Assembly (NCBI GenBank): GCA_001953115.1
Contig: LSSL01000869.1
Span: 4,184 to 21,425 of the forward strand
Direction: 5' to 3'
From: Smittium mucronatum
Taxonomy: Eukaryota > Kickxellomycota > Harpellomycetes > Harpellales > Legeriomycetaceae
DNA length: 17,242 bases
The notes under the pieces were generated by a model, which was not told where the DNA came from, did no database searches, and worked only from the letters and a program-made list of their open reading frames with translations. The translations under genes and the position numbers were made by a program. Below, piece by piece: positions 9,650-17,242 of the stretch (positions are counted from its first letter, which is position 1; the number at the start of each line of letters is the position of its first letter).

Positions 9650-9958
9650 TTAATATCTGTAATCCTGGATATCATTGTTTATAAAAGGATATTTAAGAAC
9701 ATCAGCACGTATAAGGTCCCAATTCTGAAGGGGCTGATTCCTATTATTAATCCTGCTATATTCAAGCTTTACCAGGAGATTAACAGATTCGCTGAACTTT
9801 TTTTTTAAATCGAGGTTAATTCGTGGCTTTATGTGGCCTCACTGAAGTAGCATACCTAAATTAATTTCAGCAAGGATGTGAGGGGGGTTTTTTAGTTTGT
9901 AAATTTTATCTTTTTTCGTAGGAAAGCATCCGGTTTCCCTATTTAGAGTATATTTTAT
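9650..9958 (-). pseudogene. Unrecognised protein fragment with one in-frame TGA
   Basis: From 9958 down to 9650 one - strand frame runs for 103 codons with only a TGA (9839-9841) before the final TAA (9650-9652). The 39 codons before the TGA include FPTKKDKIYKLKNPPHILAE and then INLGMLLQ. The 62 after it include GHIKPRINLDLKKKFSESVN and QPLQNWDLIRADVLKYPFIN. Composition is that of a soluble protein with mixed charge, Trp and Pro, unlike the Lys/Asn/Phe/Ile-rich shadow frames elsewhere. Local G+C is clearly raised. A possible 3' splice site (CTCTAAATAG, ending at 9939) would make this a terminal exon. The TGA differs by one base from CGA (Arg) or TGG (Trp), so it looks like a single recent nonsense change. 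I do not recognise the family. An antisense + frame (about 9632-9809) is also open but hydrophobic. Confidence 0.45.
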
Positions 9959-10687
9959 TTATTATAATAGTCTTTTATATAAGAAATTTCAATAATTTTG
10001 AATATTTTCATTGTTTTTTTTATGTTGTATCTTTTATAAAACCCGGCGATACAAATAAAATCTCGATTTTTTTAGATTTTTTTAATTTTTTTTTTAATTG
10101 CCAAAAATAATCTAAATTTATTTTTTTATTTAATTTGAAAAATATATTATTGTTTTTTTTAAGTGAAATTTGATTTCTTTCACTCAAACTCGGTTAATTT
10201 TTATTGTTTAAAAATCATTTTATAAGATTGAAATTTTTATTGCTTATACCTTCAGTACACCTTTTAAAGGAGTTATTTTTCATTTTTTTTTCATTTTAGC
10301 TTAATAATTTTTCAATACAGAAAATTAAAAATCAATCTCCCATATTTTATTTTTACAGCATTCATATTAAATTTAAAATTTTTTCTAACCTGATTTTTTT
10401 TTTAACTTTATATTATTAAGAAAACTATTTACATAATTTTCAAGCCGCCGTTTGACATTTAATTTTTATCAATAGAAATTTTAAAAATTTTATTCGGATA
10501 AAGTTATAGCTTGAATAGCATGATGTGAACAAATTTTAAATTCTTTAATGGTGAAAAAGACGATATTTTTTCTAAAATATAAGTCCTTTGGTTTTTTTTT
10601 CAACAAATTTGATCTTTTTTTCTCTTGATAATAGAATTAATACAATAGTATTTATTATTTTTTTTACTGGAAAACTTTTTTGGAGGA

Positions 10688-10695
10688 GGGGGGGG
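10688..10695 (+). repeat. Run of 8 G
   Basis: A G8 tract, preceded by GGAGGA, inside a T-rich region. Confidence 0.9.
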
Positions 10696-11815
10696 TATTT
10701 ATTTCTTAAAAAATTTGAGAACTTTGAAGTAAATATGGCATAGGTTTTTTGGAATTTTTATTAAATGATTTTGTGAATATTTTCATTTTTTTATATTATC
10801 ATACATTAAAGATAGATTTATATATCTGAATTAATTTTAGTTATTTCTTATTTCACTGAAATATGTATTTTTCATATTTTATCATTGCATTTTCTATACT
10901 GTGATAACTTTTTATTATTTAAAAAAAATGCTCTAGAAGATTTTTTTCTTCAAATATTTATAATGCCAAATATTTTTTAACAATTTATTTTTTTAGATCT
11001 ACAAAAAAAATTTCTAAATTCGATTTTCTGGATAATTAAATGAAATACTATTCCTTCATATTTTCTCTATTTAATTATACAATAAAACTTAAATATTATG
11101 TAAAATAAATTAATATTACAAACTAAATTCAAAATTTTTTTCTGTTTTCCCAAAAAAAATTTGATTCCTGATTTTTTTAGGAAAATAATTTAAGCAGCTG
11201 TTTTTCATTTTATCTTTGAACTATGAAAAAGAAAATTTTTTAAACGGATCAATTATTTAATTTAATATAACAAAAAATGATATAATTTAAACATAATTTA
11301 GATCTTTTCTCTTTACTTATATTATAATATACCTTTATGGTGAATTTCACCTATTTCTGATTGACCTAGATGACATTTCACCCAATTTATGACTGCTAAT
11401 AATTAATTATTAAACGCATTTTTTTAAAAGGAATATTTTATCGAAATTAACTATTTTTACTATGTAAGCGCATTTTTATTTTAGATTTTAATAGGCTGAA
11501 TTATTAGTTCAAATACTATTTATGTCGAATATCCTGACACTATAGTGCACATATATCCTACTATTTTTTGATTTTTATTGCACCAACTGGCTTTAAAAAT
11601 ATATATTTTTAGTACAAAATTGTATTTATGTCCCAAATCATATTATTTTCTTATTTATTTCTATGATTTGCACAATAGATATATTTTTCCCATAGCTTTC
11701 ATTATTAATTAATTTATATGAGTATTTTCTCCAAAAAAATATAATTTGATGCATTATAAATTATAAATAACTAATAAAGAGTTTTCCATTTTTCATCAAA
11801 ATAAAAAAAAATTTA

Positions 11816-11834
11816 ATATGATATGATATGATAT
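11816..11834 (+). repeat. ATATG pentamer repeat
   Basis: Three full copies of ATATG plus a partial fourth in tandem. Confidence 0.85.
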
Positions 11835-12299
11835 TAAAATTTTAATTTATAATATTTTCAAGTAATACTGTTTTTCAATTTTTTTATATCTTTGATATTA
11901 GGAATTTGATCTATTGATGTGAATTTAAAATTTTATGAAAAAAATAGACATTTTTAAACTTTGTTTTATGAGATTTTTTTTTTCACTCATTTTTTAGTTT
12001 AGAAGTTTGCGTGTTTTTTATTTTTAAGGAGCTTATTTATAATATTCAAATACTAAAAATAGAAGTATGTTTTAAGGCTGGTTTTTCAATAAAAGTTATT
12101 TATTATAATATTTTTGCCGATTAACTTAAAGTAAAATAGGAGATTTAAATAAAATAATTTAAAACCAGGTATAAATATAATTTTACATAATAAATTTCTT
12201 GAACCATACTTATTCTAAAGTATAAGAGATTTTTAATTATGAAAAAATTCCAGCCTGTTTATAAATATATTTTAGTTTGAAAGAGTTGCTTTTAATTGA

Positions 12300-12530
12300 A
12301 AAAAAAAATTCATATGATAAATGTGGTGCCATAAATGTTTACATTCATAATTTTTTCTCTTTTTCTTCATACTATTGCAAATAATGAATATTATTTTGAA
12401 AAATGAGAATTGCTTATTTTTTAAAAAAATAGCAAAAAGGAGTAAAATCTTTATGTTTTATATTTATTGACCAAAAATTGTAAAAAATTTAGTATGAATA
12501 TTTGTAGTATACAAATATTACTGAACCAAT
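12300..12530 (+). repeat. Dispersed repeat, copy C
   Basis: This shares with copy B the blocks TGAAAAATGA (12397 on), TTATTTTTTAAAA and TATTTATTG, and with copies A and D the core TATATTTATTGACCAAAAA (about 12460-12477). The final CTGAACC matches CTGAAACC of A and B. It is more decayed than A and B and has lost the GATATCC block. Confidence 0.45.
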
Positions 12531-15500
12531 TAATATAAATATATATTTTGAAATTTATACTTTTTTTTATTTGACTATAATTTGGGAATTAATATTTTTG
12601 TTTTTTTGATTATAATTTTGAAATAAATATTTATTTAAATCTAAATATTTGAAAAAAAATACAATAAAAATTCGATTTATCCCCATAAAAATATTTTTTT
12701 ACTTATAAAAAATTTAATTATTTTACCATAACCGAGTTCTTTTTTTTGAGAAAATAAAATTTTGGATTATTTTCATCAAAAAAAATTAAGCAATTTTATT
12801 TAAAAATAAATCGTATAATTTATAAATACGAATAATTAATATAAAATTCTTATTATAATCTATTTGTATAACTTTTATTCTTAAAAATAAAATTTTTATA
12901 TATTGCTTTAAAATATAAATAAATAATATTTTTAACATATTTGAAATACTCTGAAATATTTATTAATTAATAAAATATCTAAAAGTTACCGGTTGAAATT
13001 TAAAATATAATCATTAATATAAAAGATAAATATTTGGACGAAAAAGTCCTTAATTTTACTATAGATTTATAATAAGATTTGCTTTCAAAAGACATCCTAT
13101 TATAAGAAGAAAAATCAAATCTCCTATTTAAAAAGGTTTTATCTAATTATAAGTGCAAAGATTATTTTAATAATATATTTTAATCAGCTAATTTTTTTCA
13201 TAAATGGCTAAATATAGGTAATTTATGTTATAATTTTTAATCTCTTCTTTTAAAATTAAATTTAAAATTTAACCGATTTTAGGTTTTTGGTGAAAAATCG
13301 GTGATAATTTAGTTTTTTTAATTTTAATTTTATTCTTCTACACCTATACTCTATATTATTCTCTATTTTAAATTTATTTATCCAATGGATAGTTTTATGG
13401 ATGAAATTCGCCTTAAAAACTCGTACTTTTAATATTATTTAAAAGTAAAAATTCAAATTATTAATAAAATAAAATAAATATTAATTACCTGACATTTTAT
13501 ATGTAAAATAAAAGTGATTTTTTTATAAAAAAGAATATTTATTAGCTACTAAGTTTTATTTTTTAAATAATTGGTGATTTTTTAAAAATAATTACAATCT
13601 ACTCTATCTTCTTGATAAATTATATTATAATTTGATTTTATTAGTTATTATAATTATTTTTTGTATTTATCAGTCAATTTAATCATCTTTTTATTACTAC
13701 AAAATTTATTTTGCGAAAAAACCAATTCAATTTATTATATCTAATAATAGTAAAAAAATTTTCCTAATACGAATATATTTTTATTTAATATATTATTATA
13801 ATTTAAATAAAAAACTTTAATTAAATAAATCCAATTGTAAAAAATAATACTAAAATCTTTAAAAATAAGGCTTTGAATTTAAAAATTTATATTTTTTAAT
13901 ATACGATTATAAAACTAAGTTTTCCTATTAGCGAAATAAAAAACCCCTGATTACCCTATTTTTGTTAGTTTTATTGAAAAGAGGCGAAAACTGTGAAATA
14001 TGCTGTAAAAAAAACTCTATTTATTTTTCAATCGAATATTTTTATTTTAAACTCTTTTTTATTTAATAAATTGATTTCTTGAGTGCATATTCGTAAAAAT
14101 TGATTTTTTATAACTTTTTTGATTATTTTTTTCGTTCTAAAAAAGTTTATTTAAACTTCATTTTTATAAGCCAGTTTCCTTAAAGTCATCGAAGCTCTTC
14201 GTTTTTAATTTTTTTTTTAAAAAAAGTAATTATTTAGGGTGTAAAAAAATTGACAGATTATTTTTTTAGATCAATTTGTTTTTTTCCTTAATTTGAATTA
14301 ATTTATTTTTCATCTTACTGTTAAATCGTATTGATTATTATCTATAGAGCTAAATTTCAAAAAATATAATCTTTTGTTGGCAAATTATAATTTTTTGAGT
14401 ATAGATTACAGATTTTATACCTTTTTTCAAGTTATACTGGTATATCAAATTAAATATTAGCCAATGGAAGGTTTTTTTAGTTTTTCATTTTAATAAGTAG
14501 TAAAACCATGTTTGTTTTTTTAAAGCTTATGTATCATACAGTTTTTAGACTGAAATCGATTGAATAAACCCCTATTTTTATTTGCAAAATATTAATATAA
14601 CGACATTAAACCAATATCTAAACAATTTTTTCTCTTTTTAGTCTATATAATCACCTAGAATATATTTATTTAATCACTAATTTTTAACCTTTTATTTTAT
14701 CTCAACCTTAATTCATTAAGTTTCATTTAATCATACTATTAGTTGATAAAAAATTAAATTATAATTTTAACAAATGTGAATTAATATTCTATAAATTTAC
14801 AAAAAGAGTTTAGAATTGGAATATATCTTTTGTTTAAATCTAAGATTAAGTTATTATAATTATCACTAACAATTTTCAAAAACAATTTTTAGAATATTAT
14901 TTAGCAATATTTTTTTATCAAAATATAATAATGTTTTGTTTAAATTTATTTTAGACATACTAATGATAAATGTATAAGTTATTATGTTTAATTTTCTTTA
15001 AAATTATTTATTATGTAATAATTTTGTAAAAATAGTCTAAATTTTCATCCTATTAATTTTCAAGAACTAATTAATATCAACAATCATAAAAAAAATTCTT
15101 TTTAAATTCTTCGTAATGATATAAATAGTTTTATTTATAAATTTTGCATATTTTACAGAAATTTTTTTATAAAGAAAGATGATAAAATGTGTAAGTTGTA
15201 AAAAAAACATTAATATTTACATATTTAAAATCAATTTATTTATACTCGTCCAAGACTAAGTTTTTTTATATACTAACTCATTTATTTCTTGGATTAGATA
15301 TAAGTTTCGATTTTTATTTTTGAGCACATATGGATAATATATGATTTTTCTAGATTATTTTATAAAAATAAGTATACATATTATACAGAATTTATTCCGT
15401 TCATGTAGCTAGATGCTGTTTCTTTAGGGAAATTTTTAAAAGAAAATTCCTTAGCGAACTTATATATAGCACTGTAATTATTTCTTAAAAAAAAAAGTAT

Positions 15501-16699
15501 AATAATTTTTTTAAAAAAATTATTGGAAAATAAATATTAAATCTTAATACAAGCTTTTAATTCTTTCAAATAAGTATTTTTTACTAAGATTTATATCAAA
15601 ATGTTTAATGGCTACAAAATTTGAATAAAAAACATTTTATCTGTTAATAAAAATTTTAATAGTTACTTCAAATATTAATATCTAATATGTATAAAATTAT
15701 ATTTATCCTTTTTTAAAAAATATATTAAAAGAATTTATCTTAAATTTGATCCGAATATTATTGTCCGAAAATTAAAAAAAAGTAATTTTTGAAAAAAAAA
15801 TTTAAATAACAGATGCACAAATTTATTATATTATCTAGCAAAAAAAATTAAAAATTAAAAATAGTTTTTTAATAATAAATTATTTGATTTCTACATAAAA
15901 AAAATGTGAAAATTAATCGAGATTACAAATCTTGTATAAAATCACTTTTTTTGCGCAAATTCTCTTTAAAATTATATATTTACAAAATTATTTTTAAAAT
16001 AATAGATTTTTACTAGTTATTTTTTTTGGATTTTTTACGGGGTTTTTATGATAATCTTAAATGTAATTGAGTATAAATTTTCAAAATTTCCTTATTTGAT
16101 ATTCTTAAGAAATTGACCGGTTACTGATATTTTTTTATGAATTTGATTATTTTTTCAATAATATTAGATCAGCGAGTTTCTTTTTATTTAAAAAGCCTTT
16201 TTTGTTCATTTTATTATTTTTCATTCAATTTTTGAAGAAATCCGTAGAATTATTGTAAATATGATATAAAATTAGGCTCGTATCTAAAAAGAATTATTAA
16301 AATTATTATTTCTCTATTCACTCTGTTTTTTATTTTATTGAATAATTATAATTCAAGAAAATGAAATTTTTAAGGAATTAGTTCATATTTTTTTCTATAA
16401 ATTTTGGAACGAGGAAAAATTTTCTTTCAAAACATATAAATTTATGGTTTTATTTTTTTTTACATATATTCATCTTTAAAATGAATAAATATTTATGTAA
16501 TTGTTGTAATTATTAGCTAAATTTTATTTTTTCATATTTATTTTAATTTTACTAAATAAAAAAAACTATTAATTTCATATCAACTCTCAATATTATTTTT
16601 TTGATGTAATTCGAGAAAAAAATGATTATTAATTTGAAATTTTTGGAATTTGGATTATATTAAATTTTATTTTATGGATAGATTTAAATCTCTGGGAAA
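12531..16699. other. AT-rich non-coding stretch
   Basis: This is the longest featureless part of the window. I found no gene or repeat family. A 44-codon frame at 13932-14066 (+) with GENCEICC is within chance expectation. Hairpins at 13272-13302 and about 15424-15453 (imperfect) are the only structures noted. Confidence 0.55.
13272..13302 (+). repeat. Perfect 9-bp hairpin
   Basis: ACCGATTTT (13272-13280) pairs with AAAATCGGT (13294-13302) around a 13-base loop. On either strand one arm is followed by a T-rich stretch, which loosely resembles a terminator, but nothing upstream is a gene. Confidence 0.4.
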
Positions 16700-16809
16700 C
16701 TAGTTTTGGTAATTTGTAATATGTAGCACCAAAACGGAAGTAGATGAAAAATAATAATAATATAAATAACCTAAAACAAAGAACAAAAATAAAATAATTT
16801 TTGAGTAGA

Positions 16810-16885
16810 TTTGGTAATATTTTTTAACCGGTTATTATCAGTGACTTGTAGCTAGAAGTAATTCTTTAACCTCTCGACCGGCAAT
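16810..16885 (-). other. tRNA box-A-like segment, no box B found
   Basis: On the - strand, GCCGGTCGAGAGGTTAAAG (about 16874-16892) resembles the D-arm and box A of eukaryotic tRNA-Ser or tRNA-Leu, whose usual form is TGGCCGAGNGGTTAAGG. The next 60 bases on that strand contain no GTTCGA-type box B and no paired anticodon or T arm. It could be the 5' part of a decayed tRNA or of a tRNA-derived SINE, or coincidence. G+C is slightly raised here. Confidence 0.2.
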
Positions 16886-16906
16886 AGATGATTTTAGAAC
16901 AAACAC

Positions 16907-16921
16907 ATAAATAAATAAATG
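16907..16921 (+). repeat. ATAA tetramer repeat
   Basis: About three and a half tandem ATAA units. Confidence 0.8.
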
Positions 16922-17075
16922 AATCTTAACCAGAATTTTCCGGGATATATTCTTAAAATTTCTTGGTAAAAAGTCAGTCAAAATATAAGATAAAAACCAC
17001 TGATTTTTTTACACGAATTTATGACATAAATTAAGTTATAAGAACAGCCCGAGGGAAATAATTATAAGAGAAAAT

Positions 17076-17090
17076 AAAAAAAAAAAAAAA
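17076..17090 (+). repeat. A15 tract before the hexamer array
   Basis: Fifteen A residues lie directly before the TAGTAA array. This may be the remnant of a retroposon poly(A) tail from which the array grew, or just a homopolymer in A-rich DNA. Confidence 0.9.
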
Positions 17091-17242
17091 TAGTAATAGT
17101 AATAGTAATAGTAATAGTAATAGTAATAGTAATAGTAATAGTAATAGTAATAGTAATAGTAATAGTAATAGTAATAGTAATAGTAATAGTAATAGTAATA
17201 GTAATAGTAATAGTAATAGTAATAGTAATAGTAATAGTAATA
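17091..17242 (+). repeat. TAGTAA hexamer array, runs off the edge
   Basis: The array has 25 full copies plus two bases of the six-base unit TAGTAA, with no mismatch. On the + strand one frame is all stops (TAG, TAA); on the - strand all three frames are open (Leu-Leu, Tyr-Tyr, Thr-Ile). The perfect copies suggest a young, unstable microsatellite, and the true length is unknown because the window ends inside it. The unit lacks the G-rich strand typical of telomeres, so a telomere is unlikely. Confidence 0.97.

Larger units (their letters stand above)
9959..12299. other. AT-rich non-coding stretch
   Basis: No gene is supported. It includes the G8 tract, a small odd palindrome GGTGAATTTCACC at 11339-11351, the perfect palindrome CACTATAGTG at 11538-11547 and the ATATG repeat. 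T runs of seven to ten are very frequent, notably at 10070-10170. Confidence 0.55.

Noticed and set aside
9632..9809. + strand frame with YKVPILKGLIPIIN, at first read as the Pro-rich N-terminal hinge of a cytochrome P450
   Set aside because: The canonical PGP and GN residues are missing. The opposite strand carries a longer, hydrophilic frame over the same bases, of which this hydrophobic reading is the expected mirror.
13272..13302. Rho-independent terminator
   Set aside because: No gene lies upstream, and the window does not look bacterial.
13932..14066. 44-codon frame with a Cys-rich GENCEICC segment
   Set aside because: The length is within chance for this composition, there is only one Cys cluster, and it is followed by Phe/Tyr/Ile-rich background.
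17091..17242. Telomere repeat
   Set aside because: TAGTAA lacks the strand bias and G-rich core of known telomere units and follows a plain A run, so an ordinary microsatellite is the simpler reading.
1..17242. Mitochondrial, plastid or endosymbiont genome
   Set aside because: Such genomes are gene-dense even when AT-rich. Here there are no rRNA genes, intact tRNA genes or long frames over 17 kb.
1..17242. Fungal RIP-mutated DNA
   Set aside because: The AT bias is carried largely by A and T homopolymers rather than by TA enrichment alone, and the aligned repeat copies differ by many change types, not only C to T.

Overview
The window is about 17.2 kb of very AT-rich DNA, roughly four fifths A+T by eye. 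It is crowded with A and T homopolymers, and no intact protein gene longer than about 100 codons is visible on either strand. There are no bacterial-style operons, ribosome binding sites, rRNA genes, intact tRNA genes or CRISPR arrays. The best reading is intergenic or intronic chromosomal DNA of an AT-rich eukaryote. Remnants that resemble mariner-family (Tc1/mariner) transposase suggest an animal, perhaps an arthropod. The species cannot be fixed from the sequence alone.

Layout. Positions 1-360 are clearly richer in G+C than the rest. They contain nested hairpins on the + strand and a short acidic open frame on the - strand that could be a terminal exon. Positions 370-2400 are non-coding and hold two copies, in opposite orientation, of a decayed dispersed repeat (976-1045 and 1156-1262). 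Positions 2400-3530 are a graveyard of probable mariner fragments; the best is the - strand 98-codon frame at 3200-3496. From 3530 to 9230 I see only AT-rich DNA with simple repeats, small hairpins, a third copy of the dispersed repeat (6243-6412) and a second repeat pair (5612-5640 and 8393-8420).

Positions 9230-9960 are the most gene-like part. G+C rises, and the - strand carries about 100 codons of soluble-protein-like sequence (9650-9958) interrupted by one in-frame TGA. Several shorter open segments follow it downstream on the same strand. I do not recognise the protein. From 9960 to 16700 there is non-coding AT-rich DNA with a fourth copy of the dispersed repeat (12300-12530) and a few hairpins. 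Near the end, 16810-16885 has a tRNA box-A-like segment on the - strand, and the window closes with a run of 15 A followed by at least 25 perfect copies of the hexamer TAGTAA, which runs off the edge.

Nothing here forms a working multi-gene system. The items most worth checking are the 9.65-9.96 kb broken or recoded gene fragment, the mariner remnants, the four-copy dispersed repeat and the structured block at the left edge. All protein-family calls were made by eye from short motifs and should be read with their confidence values.
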